From contig NZ_JAQQPS010000020.1 in the NCBI RefSeq assembly GCF_036688685.1, positions 1 through 64,000 on the forward strand: DNA of 64,000 nt. Reading direction: 5' to 3'. Source of the DNA: JALYUM01 sp036688685. Lineage in GTDB: Bacteria; Pseudomonadota; Gammaproteobacteria; Burkholderiales; Burkholderiaceae_D. The notes below the pieces were generated by a model. The model was not told the origin of the DNA. It did not search any database and saw only the letters and a program-made list of their open reading frames with translations. Shown piece after piece: positions 55,080-63,392 of this stretch; position 1 is the first letter of the stretch, and each line of letters starts with the position of its first letter. Made by a program: the position numbers and the translations under genes.

Positions 55080-55685
55080 ATGCAGATCGATGGTCTCGAG
55101 ATAGCCGCGAATGTGTTTACTGCCGGGGCCATCTTCCTGGCCGGGCGCAACAGCGTGCACACGTGGTGGACCGGTATCATCGGCTGCACCTTGTTTGCGC
55201 TGTTGTTCTACCAGGCCTCGCTGTTCGCCGACGTGGTGTTGCAAGTGTTTTTCGTCTGCACCAGCATGTTTGGCTGGTGGAAGTGGGTACGCGGCGCCAG
55301 CGGCGCAGTGCTGCCGGTGACGCACATGCGTCCCGCCAGCCTGCTGTGGATGGTGCCGGCCGGCCTGGCCGCGACTGCCGCCTACGGCACACTCCTGTAT
55401 CTCTACACGCGCGCCTTCGCGCCCTTTTTTGACTCGGCCGTGCTGGTATTTTCCGTCATCGCCCAATTTCTCATGATGCAGCGCCGGATCGAGAACTGGG
55501 GCTTCTGGCTGATCGTCAACACGATCGCCGTTCCCTTGTACGCCAGCCGTGGCCTGACCATGACGGCGTGCCTGTACGCGTTTTTCTGGATCAATGCGGT
55601 GGCATCCTGGCTGTGGTGGAAGAAGCTGGCGGCGCATGAAGCGGCTGCCCGCGCGGCGGACATGACGCCAGCACCGGCCGCTTAA
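55080..55685 (+). CDS. pnuC: Nicotinamide riboside transporter PnuC
   Basis: 201 residues, about seven membrane segments. PnuC marks: LEIAANVFTAGAIFLAGRNSVHTWWTGIIG, FFVCTSMFGWWKW and NWGFWLIVNTIAVPLYASRGL. Imports nicotinamide riboside by facilitated diffusion with intracellular trapping. I choose ATG 55080 because AGGG precedes it at 5 bases; ATG 55065 is also in frame. No NAD riboswitch is visible in the 64-base leader. Confidence 0.9.
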   Translation: MQIDGLEIAANVFTAGAIFLAGRNSVHTWWTGIIGCTLFALLFYQASLFADVVLQVFFVCTSMFGWWKWVRGASGAVLPVTHMRPASLLWMVPAGLAATAAYGTLLYLYTRAFAPFFDSAVLVFSVIAQFLMMQRRIENWGFWLIVNTIAVPLYASRGLTMTACLYAFFWINAVASWLWWKKLAAHEAAARAADMTPAPAA

Positions 55686-55802
55686 ATGCCTTTCTGCATC
55701 TCGATCACGAAGCGGTGATGCACGTCACCTTGTTCGAGTCGTGCAAATGGGTGGTTGAGCGCAATCACCTCGACGTCGGCCACGATGTTGTGAAGAGAAT
55801 CA

Positions 55803-56360
55803 ATGGACCAAAAAGAAACGCGCATCCTCGACGCCGCCTTGGCCCTGTTCTGCCAGCATGGCTACCGCAAGGTCACCATGAGCGAGATCGCTGCGGCCAG
55901 CCAGATGTCGCGCCCGACCCTGTACGCGGCCTTCGCTGGCAAGGAGGATATATTTGGCGGGCTGGTGTTGCGCCAGCGCGCCCGCTGTGAGGACGCGACA
56001 CGTCAGCGTCTGCCGGCCGCCACGGGGCTGGCGGCGCAACTGGCGTGCCTGTTCGAGATCTGGGTGGTGGAGCCGGCCGCGTCGGTGATCGATTCGCCGA
56101 ACGGCATCGACATGATGGCCAATTGCGGCGTGTATGCGCCGCAAGCGCTGGCGGCGATCTACGCTGCGCTGGAGGCCCGCCTGACAGCGGTTCTGGCCGC
56201 CGCAATGTGCGGCGAGCACGTCATGAGCGCCGCCGATATCGCGTACATCCTGCGGGTGGCCACCACCGCCACCAAGGCGTCCGCCGATAACCTGCCGGCG
56301 CTGCGCCACGTGGTGGCCGGCATGATCACGATGGCAGTCGCAACGGTCGAAGCGTCCTAA
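55803..56360 (+). CDS. TetR-family regulator
   Basis: 185 residues. The N-terminal helix-turn-helix ILDAALALFCQHGYRKVTMSEIAAASQMSRPTLYAAFAGKEDIF is classical. The ligand domain is variable, so the inducer is unknown. The closest candidates for control are neighbours on either side, but no obvious operator is found. Convergent with a disordered protein gene. Confidence 0.92.
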   Translation: MDQKETRILDAALALFCQHGYRKVTMSEIAAASQMSRPTLYAAFAGKEDIFGGLVLRQRARCEDATRQRLPAATGLAAQLACLFEIWVVEPAASVIDSPNGIDMMANCGVYAPQALAAIYAALEARLTAVLAAAMCGEHVMSAADIAYILRVATTATKASADNLPALRHVVAGMITMAVATVEAS

Positions 56361-56683
56361 GCGGCGGGCGTGCGCGACGCCGGCGCCATGTCGTCCGGCG
56401 CCTGGTTGGCGCCCGTTTCCGCACTGCCCAGTCCGGTTTTCCGGTGCGCGTCGGCCTGCCCGGCGCGCGTATCTTGCGCACCCAGCGCGCCCGACTGCGT
56501 GGATGGGTGCAGCACTTTGGCAGGCGCGTCCGCGCTGCCCGCCGGGTCATCGCCCTCATGCCGGGTCAGGCCCGCGCCGCCACTGCCGCCCGTTTCCGCC
56601 TGGCTCTGGGTCGGGTCGGGCTGGCCGTCCTGGTCGATGTCGTCGTCGCCGATGCCGGTGGTGCCGCTGTCTTGCTGTGTCAT
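56357..56683 (-). CDS. Small disordered hypothetical protein (108 aa)
   Basis: 108 residues, nearly no hydrophobics, rich in Asp, Gly, Ala, Thr and Gln (GIGDDDIDQDGQPDPTQSQA). ATG 56683 has AGGA 6 bases upstream. Its last 4 bases overlap the TetR gene end. Reminiscent of stress proteins of the same clan as those at 24786 and 26869, but no family is recognised. Confidence 0.6.
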   Translation of the reverse strand: MTQQDSGTTGIGDDDIDQDGQPDPTQSQAETGGSGGAGLTRHEGDDPAGSADAPAKVLHPSTQSGALGAQDTRAGQADAHRKTGLGSAETGANQAPDDMAPASRTPAA

Positions 56684-56780
56684 GGCTGATCCTGGTTGAT
56701 GAATGTGCATCGATTATCCCGCAGGCGCGCGGTACGCGTAGCGCGCCTGCGTGCCCGATGCAGCAGTGAGCGTCCTTGCA

Positions 56781-56822
56781 CAAACATCCGCAGGCGGCGC
56801 GTGCCGCCGGCGGGTTCGTTTG
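56781..56822 (-). terminator. Hairpin after the EthD gene
   Basis: Arms 56788-56798 and 56803-56813 pair at 10 of 11 positions; outer CAAAC and GTTTG also pair. It stands just after the EthD stop on the minus strand. The T-run is weak. Confidence 0.4.
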
Positions 56823-56823
56823 A

Positions 56824-57138
56824 CTATCCGACCAGTACTTCGCTCATTTGAATGACTGGCGTCTGGTTGGTGTAATTGGGAATATCGCCCATGATTTCCT
56901 TCGTGTGCGGACCAAAGCCGGCCTGAAAGGCGTCCACCGAATCGCAGAACAGGTGGCCTATGGCGATGTAGGGCGCATTCGCGGCCGGTACGCCGCCAGG
57001 AATGGCGCCATCTACCGCATACGATTTGCAATAATCGCCCATCAGCTGTTTTACCATCGGCATGTGCCGATCGCGATAATAGGCTTCGTCGAAACGGGCG
57101 TCCGGGCCATTCGGGTACATCACACTCACTTTGATCAT
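56824..57138 (-). CDS. EthD-domain protein
   Basis: 104 residues, ferredoxin-like dimeric alpha-beta barrel of the EthD family: IKVSVMYPNGPDARFDEAYYRDRHMPMVKQLMG, YIAIGHLFCDSVDAFQAGFGPHTKEIMGDIPNYTN. Members help break down ethers or cyclise polyketides. The function here is unknown. AGGAG sits close before the ATG. Confidence 0.9.
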   Translation of the reverse strand: MIKVSVMYPNGPDARFDEAYYRDRHMPMVKQLMGDYCKSYAVDGAIPGGVPAANAPYIAIGHLFCDSVDAFQAGFGPHTKEIMGDIPNYTNQTPVIQMSEVLVG

Positions 57139-57316
57139 GCTTGGTCTCCTGGTTGTGACTCGATTGTAATTCGGGCATTAATAAAAACACATCGTGCGCC
57201 GATGTGGCGGTCTTTGCAAGCGCCGCCTGTGCCGGGCGGTTGAACATCGTTTCATTCCATGCCGACACGCAATAGTTACATTACAATCCACCATTGCTTG
57301 CTTGCCCGGGTTGGTC

Positions 57317-58324
57317 ATGTCCTTACTTGCGTTTAACTATGGTTCCGACGATTCGGGACTGGTCTGGGGTTTTCAGATTGGCGAAGGGGTCGGCACGGTG
57401 CCGATCAATGCGCCCGATGCGCTCAAACTGATGCAGACACCCGTGCCCGGCCAGTTCGTCTGGCTGCATTTCAATTTGTCGAATGCGGCCAGCGAACGGT
57501 GGCTGCGCGCCCATGCCAACCTGGGCGACAATTTCTATGAAATCCTGCACCAGGGCTCGCGCTCGACCCGGATCGAAATCGACGACAACGCGCTCATCGC
57601 GGTCGTCAACGATGTGCTGCATAATTTTTCCTTCGACAGCGCCGACATCTCCACGCTCTGGGTCCACGTCACGCCGCACGGCGTCATCAGCGCGCGCCGC
57701 AAGCCGCTCGAGTCGATCGAGCGCCTGCGCCAGGCGGTCGTCCACGGAGAATTGCTGCGCTCGCCCGTCGAATTGCTGGTGCATCTGCTGCGCGACCAGG
57801 CCGACGTGCTGGTCAATATCGTGCGCGATGCCGTGGCGCGGGTCGACACCACCGAAGATCAACTGCTGGCCAACCGCCTCACACGCAAGCGTGAAGACCT
57901 GGGCGCGCTGCGGCGCGTGCTGGTGCGCCTGCAACGCCTGCTGGCGCCGGAGCCGGCGGCACTGTTCCGGCTGCTGCAGCGCCCGCCCTCGTGGATCGTC
58001 CCGGACGACCGCCAGGACCTGCGCCAGGCTACCGAAGAATTCACGGTGGTGCTGACCGACCTGGCGTCGCTGCAGGAACGCATCAAGCTGCTGCAGGAAG
58101 AGATTGCCGCCCAGGTGAATGAAGAAAACAACCGCAGCCTGTTCATCTTGACCATCGTGACGGTGCTGGCACTGCCGATCAATATGGTGGCCGGCCTGCT
58201 CGGCATGAACGTCGGCGGCGTGCCGCTGGCGCAGCATGAGCAGGGCTTCTGGATCGTGGTGGCCATGACCGGGGCGTTGACCGGGACGCTCGCGTGGCTG
58301 CTGCTGCGACTGCGGCCACGCTGA
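57317..58324 (+). CDS. CorA/ZntB-family divalent cation transporter
   Basis: 335 residues. A long cytoplasmic funnel is followed by two C-terminal helices with GMNVGGVPL, the loop motif of ZntB-type members. Moves Zn2+ or Mg2+ across the inner membrane. ATG 57317 starts the conserved SLLAFNYGSDDSGLVWGF; an upstream extension of the frame is unlikely. Convergent with the HupE gene with a gap of 3 bases. Confidence 0.9.
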   Translation: MSLLAFNYGSDDSGLVWGFQIGEGVGTVPINAPDALKLMQTPVPGQFVWLHFNLSNAASERWLRAHANLGDNFYEILHQGSRSTRIEIDDNALIAVVNDVLHNFSFDSADISTLWVHVTPHGVISARRKPLESIERLRQAVVHGELLRSPVELLVHLLRDQADVLVNIVRDAVARVDTTEDQLLANRLTRKREDLGALRRVLVRLQRLLAPEPAALFRLLQRPPSWIVPDDRQDLRQATEEFTVVLTDLASLQERIKLLQEEIAAQVNEENNRSLFILTIVTVLALPINMVAGLLGMNVGGVPLAQHEQGFWIVVAMTGALTGTLAWLLLRLRPR

Positions 58325-58327
58325 ACA

Positions 58328-59449
58328 TCACGACATCACCTTGAAATCGAACAGGCGCTCGAACAGCCACACCAGTGCGATGAGCGCGATCAGCGTCGAC
58401 CCGCCCACCAGCACGACCCGGCGATAGGCAAAGGTGCGCCTTGCCGCAAACGCCAGCGGCAGGAACACCGCCACGATCGCGAGCTGGCCCACTTCGACGC
58501 CGACATTGAAACCGACCAGGGACAGCAGCAGCGCCGTCTTCGGCAAGCCCAGATCGAGCAGCACGCTGGCAAAGCCGAAGCCGTGGATCAAGCCGAACAC
58601 GAATGCCACCAGCGCGCGGCTGCGCTCGAACACCGGGCGGATATTGTTCAGCGCGGCCAGCAGCACCGATGCGGCAATGGCCGACTCCACCACGCGCGAC
58701 GGCAGCGACACCACGCCCAGGGTCGCCAGCGTCAGCGTGATCGAGTGGGCCAGCGTGAAGGCGGTGACGACTTTCAGTACTTCGATGAATGAGGCGCGGA
58801 AGGTGTCGCGCCCTTGCCACCCGGCGGCGCGCCAGACCAGCACGGCCGGCAGCAACAGGGCGAGCAGAAATAAAATGTGGTCGAAGCCAATCCAGATATG
58901 CCACACCCCGTGCTTCACGTAGTCAAAGAACTGGCGCCAGCGCGAGGCGTCCTGCACTTGCAGCTTTTGCAGCGGGCTGTCCGGTGTGAAAATGGCGGTC
59001 GAGGTTTGGGTCCGATTCGTCAATCTCAGCAAGCCCTTGTGCTGCGGGTCGATATCGAACAGGAGCCGGTAGTCGGCATCGAGCGCGACGATGTCGTCCG
59101 CGCAGCTCGCCTGCAGGCGCAGCACCGCGTAGGCGCCGTCGCTGTGCTCGTCCAGCAGGTGTTCGGTGACCCGCAGCGGGCAGGCTACGCCAGCGCTGGC
59201 CAGCTTCAGGCGCGCCAGCGCGTACGCGGCAATCGCGCCGTGGCGTGCGCGCACCTCGTCCCAGGTCAGTTCGCCATTGCCGTCCTGGTCCAGGCCAATG
59301 GCGACGTCGAGATCGCGCAGCGCGATGTCCCATTGACCGCTGACGTTCTTGCCGGCCACGTTCAACACCAGGTAACTGTCGCTGGGCTTGTGCGCGCTGG
59401 CGCCGCCGGCGAGGCACATCGCCACCAGGAACAGCAGGGCGCGCATCAT
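58328..59449 (-). CDS. HupE/UreJ-like membrane protein with EF-hand in the exported head
   Basis: 373 residues. Signal peptide 1-19 (ending GGASA). A periplasmic domain (20-180) contains a canonical EF-hand loop DQDGNGELTWDE at 54-65. Then six helices match HupE/UreJ_2, with HIWIGFDHILFLLALLLP and GLIHGFGFASVLLDLGLP (conserved His residues, likely metal). Family members are proposed nickel/cobalt uptake proteins; here no urease or hydrogenase is near, so the ion is unknown. It overlaps the TPR gene by 4 bases. Confidence 0.87.
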   Translation of the reverse strand: MMRALLFLVAMCLAGGASAHKPSDSYLVLNVAGKNVSGQWDIALRDLDVAIGLDQDGNGELTWDEVRARHGAIAAYALARLKLASAGVACPLRVTEHLLDEHSDGAYAVLRLQASCADDIVALDADYRLLFDIDPQHKGLLRLTNRTQTSTAIFTPDSPLQKLQVQDASRWRQFFDYVKHGVWHIWIGFDHILFLLALLLPAVLVWRAAGWQGRDTFRASFIEVLKVVTAFTLAHSITLTLATLGVVSLPSRVVESAIAASVLLAALNNIRPVFERSRALVAFVFGLIHGFGFASVLLDLGLPKTALLLSLVGFNVGVEVGQLAIVAVFLPLAFAARRTFAYRRVVLVGGSTLIALIALVWLFERLFDFKVMS

Positions 59450-60624
59450 GCGATCACCTTCAGGCGGCGCAGCGCCGGCGCCACCGTCTGATCCTGCAGG
59501 CGGCTGGTCCTGAGCCAGTCAACCACCAGCGTCAGCGCAGCCAGGTCGCCGCTGGCTGCGGCCGTCTCGGCCAGGATGCGGAAATCGGCCGGCTCCTTTT
59601 GCACCGCCCAGTTCAGCTTGGCCAGCTTGACGGCCAGCGAGGGATTGTTGCGCAGGGCAAGTTCAAAACGTGCCTGTTCGCGCTGGTGCACGGTGTCGCC
59701 ACGCAGCGTGGCGGCTTCGAAGCGGGCACGCAGCGCATCGGCCTGTTCTGCCGCGGCGGGCGCATTCATCGCTTTCAAGGCCAGCGCGTAGCGCAAGAGC
59801 AGGGCATCGGCGCGGGTTTTGTCTTGCAGCAGGCGCGCCACTTCGGGCGCACGGCCGTGGTCCAGCAGGTAGTCGCTCCAGGCAGCGAGCAGGTAGCTGT
59901 CGGCGTGGTCCACCGCCAGCGCTTCCCTGAAATATTTTTCGGCGCCGGCACTGTCACCGGCACGCGCGGCCATTTCGGCCAGCAGCGTCGTGACCCAGAT
60001 GCGGATCGCCGGCGTGACCTCACGCTGGGCCGCCAGGGTCGTCGCCAGTTGCTGGTAACTGGCCGGGCCGTCGCCACTGACGTTGGCGATATTCGACAAA
60101 CAGGTTTGTATCACCAGTTGCGGCGCGCGCGAATACAGGCGCATGCAGCTGGCCTTGGCGGCCGCGAAGTCGCCGCTGATCATCTGCACGGTTGCGCGCG
60201 TGATCCAGGCTTGCACATTGCTGCTGTCGCGCTTGACGGCCTGGTCGAGGTCGAGCAGGGCGGCCTCGAACTGGTGGGTACTCTGGCGCAGCGTGGCGCG
60301 CAGGACCAGCACCGGTTCAGGTGGCGCGGCCAGTTTCCACCATGGCGCCAGCGCGCTTTGCGCATACCCGAGATAGCGCGGGTCGCCGTCGACACGGGCC
60401 TGTTCGATATAGCGCTGGGCCAGGGTGGTGGCCAGTGCGACGTTGTTGGGGGTGGTATGCAATTCTGTGCGCAGGCGGCGTAATTCGCGCTGCACCGGGT
60501 CGGCGCGGCTGGGCAGGTGCTCGACGACTTGCTTGCCGTCCTTGGGAATATACGGGGCGGCATGCAGGCCAGCGCCACAGCAGGCGAGGGCGGCCGATAG
60601 ACATACACGGTAAAAAAGCGGCAT
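59446..60624 (-). CDS. Secreted tetratricopeptide-type repeat protein
   Basis: 392 residues. Signal peptide 1-22 (YRVCLSAALACCGAGLHA). The rest is all-helical with TPR-like units (DGDPRYLGYAQSALAPWW, FEAALLDLDQAVKRDSSNVQAW, SAGAEKYFREALAVDHADSYLLAAWSDYL). Probably a periplasmic scaffold. Coupled to the HupE-like gene downstream by ATGA overlap. No good Shine-Dalgarno is visible before the ATG. Confidence 0.75.
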   Translation of the reverse strand: MPLFYRVCLSAALACCGAGLHAAPYIPKDGKQVVEHLPSRADPVQRELRRLRTELHTTPNNVALATTLAQRYIEQARVDGDPRYLGYAQSALAPWWKLAAPPEPVLVLRATLRQSTHQFEAALLDLDQAVKRDSSNVQAWITRATVQMISGDFAAAKASCMRLYSRAPQLVIQTCLSNIANVSGDGPASYQQLATTLAAQREVTPAIRIWVTTLLAEMAARAGDSAGAEKYFREALAVDHADSYLLAAWSDYLLDHGRAPEVARLLQDKTRADALLLRYALALKAMNAPAAAEQADALRARFEAATLRGDTVHQREQARFELALRNNPSLAVKLAKLNWAVQKEPADFRILAETAAASGDLAALTLVVDWLRTSRLQDQTVAPALRRLKVIA

Positions 60625-60654
60625 CGAAGGTGCGATCTGTAAAAAAAGCGCTAC

Positions 60655-60684
60655 AAAAAAAAGGAGGAGCAGCGCTCCCCCTCC
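60655..60684 (-). terminator. Terminator between lipoprotein and TPR genes
   Basis: On the minus strand GGGGGAGC, loop GCT, GCTCCTCC and then a run of eight T. The stem is 8 bp with one G-U. It would separate DUF4331-lipoprotein from TPR-HupE, at least in part. Confidence 0.75.
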
Positions 60685-60710
60685 CGTCAGGCCTTGCGGC
60701 CCGGGACACC

Positions 60711-60992
60711 TTAGGTGGTCGGTTCCGGCGCGGTGGTTTCCGGCGCCGATGCCGTCACGCCGTCGATCGACACTGGTTCAGCCGTTTCGTTGGTGGCGCT
60801 GAACAGCCCTTTCACGATGTTGATGAAGGAGTCGGCAACCACCGGCGGCGTCGAATTGTCGCCACCCTGCGGCACAGTCGCGCCGGTGTCGTTGTTGCTG
60901 CTGCCGCATGCTGCCAGCGTCAGCGCTGCAGTTGCCACGGCAACGCCGAGCGAGAGCCGCCCGCGCCGCTTGAAGAATTGAATGTTTAGCAT
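60711..60992 (-). CDS. Small lipoprotein
   Basis: 93 residues. Basic head FFKRRGRL, hydrophobic core and lipobox LAAC (Cys29), followed by a Thr/Pro/Ala-rich tail with a central VADSFINIVKGLF helix. Lipid-anchored in the envelope. 21 bases separate it from the DUF4331 gene above it, so they are one transcript. Function unknown. Confidence 0.75.
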   Translation of the reverse strand: MLNIQFFKRRGRLSLGVAVATAALTLAACGSSNNDTGATVPQGGDNSTPPVVADSFINIVKGLFSATNETAEPVSIDGVTASAPETTAPEPTT

Positions 60993-61013
60993 GATCGTAT
61001 CCTTGGCGTGAGA

Positions 61014-62501
61014 TTACTGGTTGCCCGGCAGCGGCGTGTTCAGGTACGGGAAGCCGCCCTTGAAGTCAGCCGCAGTCTTGCGCACGCCATCGGTCAGCGC
61101 AGCGCCGCCGGCAGGGGCGTCGGCAGGCTTGCAACCGACGGCGAACTTGTCGGTCGTGGTGGTCAGCACGCACAGGGCGCCCATGGCCACGCGCACCGAC
61201 AGGTCGACCACGTCGTCGCCCGGACGGCGGCCGTTCGGGAAGCCGGCATTGTCGCCGCCGGCCACGCCCAGCGCCGACTGGGTTGCCAGTGGCGTGGCGG
61301 CGATGCTGGTGTTCAGGCGCAGCATTTCGGACGGCACCGCATTGGCAGGCTTGTTCAGGCCCGTAATACCGGTGAGGAAGGCGGCCACCAGGTCGGTACG
61401 GGGGAAGTTGGTCGGTGCCTTGGCGCTCGGGAACAGCGACTCGACCACGGCCGGGAAGGCCGGATTGGTGACGTAGGTCAGGAATTGGGCATCAGCGGTC
61501 GGCTTGGACGCATTAAAACGGTCCTTGTCGTCCAGGCCAATGATGACTTCGTTCACGAGCGGCATGCCGAGGCGCGATACCTGGCTCCAGGCGCCGCCTT
61601 CCTTGGTGGCGTTGTTCAGGCCAGTCGCGGGCGTGGGGTTGATCAAGCGGCCCTGACGCACGCTGGCGGTGGTGTAGGCGCCGATCACGGGTTCGGCACT
61701 GGTCGCCAGGCAGGCGATCGGCACTTCGAGGGCGATCGAGCTGATATTTTTCTGTTCCAGGTCGTTCTTCTGACCGGTTTCGGCGCCGAGCGGATTCAGG
61801 TTAAACAAGTCGAAGATTTTACCGACGGCGATATAAAACGGCTCCTTGCGCTGGCCCACGAACACGCGGCCCGTGCCGCAGCCCGGAATGACGACGTCGT
61901 AGATGTGCTGGTTGGCGTAGGTTTCGTAGCCGGTGGCGGAACCGAAGGTCTTGTCGCCGACATTGTCGATCGGCTTGTCGAATACCGACACGCCAGCGTT
62001 ATTGGCCAGGCGGGTGCGGGTGCCAGTGCGGCGGTCGCCCTTGACCAGGTCGACGGTGTATGTTTCACGCACGTTCAGCGCAGCCGGGTTGACGCCGGAA
62101 ATCGGGCCCGAATACATCAGGGGAATTTGCACCGATTTGCCGCCGATGGTCAGCGCGGTTTTTTTCGAGGTGCTGTTAAAGCGCAGCTGGAACGTCAGGT
62201 CCTCTTTGCCGTCGCCGTTGTTGTCGACGCTGATTTCGTACAAGGCATTGGCATCGAACTGGAAGAAGTTGGGGCCACCCTGCGGGTCCTGGAAGGGCTG
62301 GTAATTGGCGATCATCGTGACGAAACCGGCACGATTCGCTTCGTAACTGCGGAACATGTAGAAGTCGGTGCCGTCCACTTTCGGCGCCGAGGTGATGAAC
62401 GGCGCTTCGCGGTGGCTCGATGCCTGGGCGGGGCCGAACGCTGAACTGAGCACAAGTCCGGTGACCAGGGTAGACAGCAGACGTTTTTGATACTTTTGCA
62501 T
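61014..62501 (-). CDS. DUF4331-family secreted protein
   Basis: 495 residues. Signal peptide 1-27 (ending FGPAQA) is followed at once by the family opening SSHREAPFITSAPKVDGTDFYMFRSYE. A calcium-type loop DNNGDGKED is at 93-101. Conserved YYVGQRKEPF-like segment FVGQRKEPFYIAVGKIFDL and LGMPLVNEVIIGLDDKDRFN are in place. ATG 62501 has GGAGAG upstream. The role of the family is not known; it is placed under divergent ECF control. Confidence 0.88.
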   Translation of the reverse strand: MQKYQKRLLSTLVTGLVLSSAFGPAQASSHREAPFITSAPKVDGTDFYMFRSYEANRAGFVTMIANYQPFQDPQGGPNFFQFDANALYEISVDNNGDGKEDLTFQLRFNSTSKKTALTIGGKSVQIPLMYSGPISGVNPAALNVRETYTVDLVKGDRRTGTRTRLANNAGVSVFDKPIDNVGDKTFGSATGYETYANQHIYDVVIPGCGTGRVFVGQRKEPFYIAVGKIFDLFNLNPLGAETGQKNDLEQKNISSIALEVPIACLATSAEPVIGAYTTASVRQGRLINPTPATGLNNATKEGGAWSQVSRLGMPLVNEVIIGLDDKDRFNASKPTADAQFLTYVTNPAFPAVVESLFPSAKAPTNFPRTDLVAAFLTGITGLNKPANAVPSEMLRLNTSIAATPLATQSALGVAGGDNAGFPNGRRPGDDVVDLSVRVAMGALCVLTTTTDKFAVGCKPADAPAGGAALTDGVRKTAADFKGGFPYLNTPLPGNQ

Positions 62502-62801
62502 GGTTTCTCTCCAAGGATGGATGGTTGTATTTGTTGCAGCGATTTTTGGTTTCAAAAATATCTGCAAATTCTGCTTATAAATCAGTGACTTATATGAGCA
62601 TTGCACTGCTGTATTGACGTTATACACAGGACTTCACATTGATGGCGCACGGCTGTTGTAATTTCACAAACCCTGTCGTTAAATCATGTACGGTGACACT
62701 TTTGAAATGGATTCAACTTATTTTATTTCTCAATCAAACGGCGGTTCCGCGCATCCATATGCTATTTTTCTGCCAACAATTTGAACCAAAAGGAACCTGG
62801 C
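62502..62801. other. Divergent control region of DUF4331 and the ECF sigma gene
   Basis: 300 bases, AT-richer than the window, no gene. It holds two weak ECF-like motifs: minus strand TGTGAA at 62633-62638 with CGTCAA at 62614-62619, and plus strand TGTAAT at 62657-62662 with CGTTAA at 62677-62682. There is also a small palindrome, TTGAAATGGATTCAA, at 62703-62717. Confidence 0.4.
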
Positions 62802-63392
62802 GTGCCCTCCGACCCCTCCCGACTTGACCCCGCCGCCCTGCGCGTGCTATTGGCCAGCGTCGCGCTCAGCGATGCCGGCGCGTTCCGCCTGCTGTATGAG
62901 CGCACGGCACCGAAACTGTTCGGCTTCGCTTTACGTATATTGCATCGGAGAGAGTTGGCCGAAGACGTGCTGCAAGAGGGTTTCGCCGCCATCTGGCACA
63001 GCGCGCGCGACTACCGCAGCGACCTGTCGGCGCCGATGACGTGGATGACCACCATCGTGCGCAACAAGGCCTTCGACGCCTTGCGCGCCAGCGATCACGC
63101 GGTCGAGATCGATGCCAGCGACTTCGATGCGGCCGTGCTGCGCGCCCTGGAAGACCCAGGTGCAACGCCGATCGAAGCATTGCAGATGAGCCGTGACGCG
63201 AAGGCGCTGGCCAGCTGCATGTCCGAGCTCGATAGCGTGCACCGCCAGGTGGTGGGCATGGCTTTTTTTCACGATTTATCGCACAGTGACCTGGCGCACC
63301 AACTGGCGCTGCCGATTGGAACCGTCAAGACCTGGATCAGGCGCAGTCTTGAACGACTGCGGACCTGCCTCGGCAAACAGGAGAGCGCATGA
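62802..63392 (+). CDS. ECF sigma factor (SigK-like)
   Basis: 196 residues. Region 2: AFRLLYERTAPKLFGFALRI, ELAEDVLQEGFAAIWH and PMTWMTTIVRNKAFDALR. Region 4: VVGMAFFHDLSHSDLAHQLALPIGTVKTWIRRSLERL. GTG 62802 is chosen because AAGGAA lies 6 bases before it; a TTG at 62781 is in frame but poor. An ATGA overlap joins it to its anti-sigma gene. Likely targets are its own promoter and the divergent DUF4331 unit. Confidence 0.9.
   Translation: MPSDPSRLDPAALRVLLASVALSDAGAFRLLYERTAPKLFGFALRILHRRELAEDVLQEGFAAIWHSARDYRSDLSAPMTWMTTIVRNKAFDALRASDHAVEIDASDFDAAVLRALEDPGATPIEALQMSRDAKALASCMSELDSVHRQVVGMAFFHDLSHSDLAHQLALPIGTVKTWIRRSLERLRTCLGKQESA

Noticed and set aside
61008..62444. 478-codon plus-strand frame opposite DUF4331
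   Set aside because: The minus strand has a signal peptide and the SSHREAP opening, so the plus-strand frame is a shadow.
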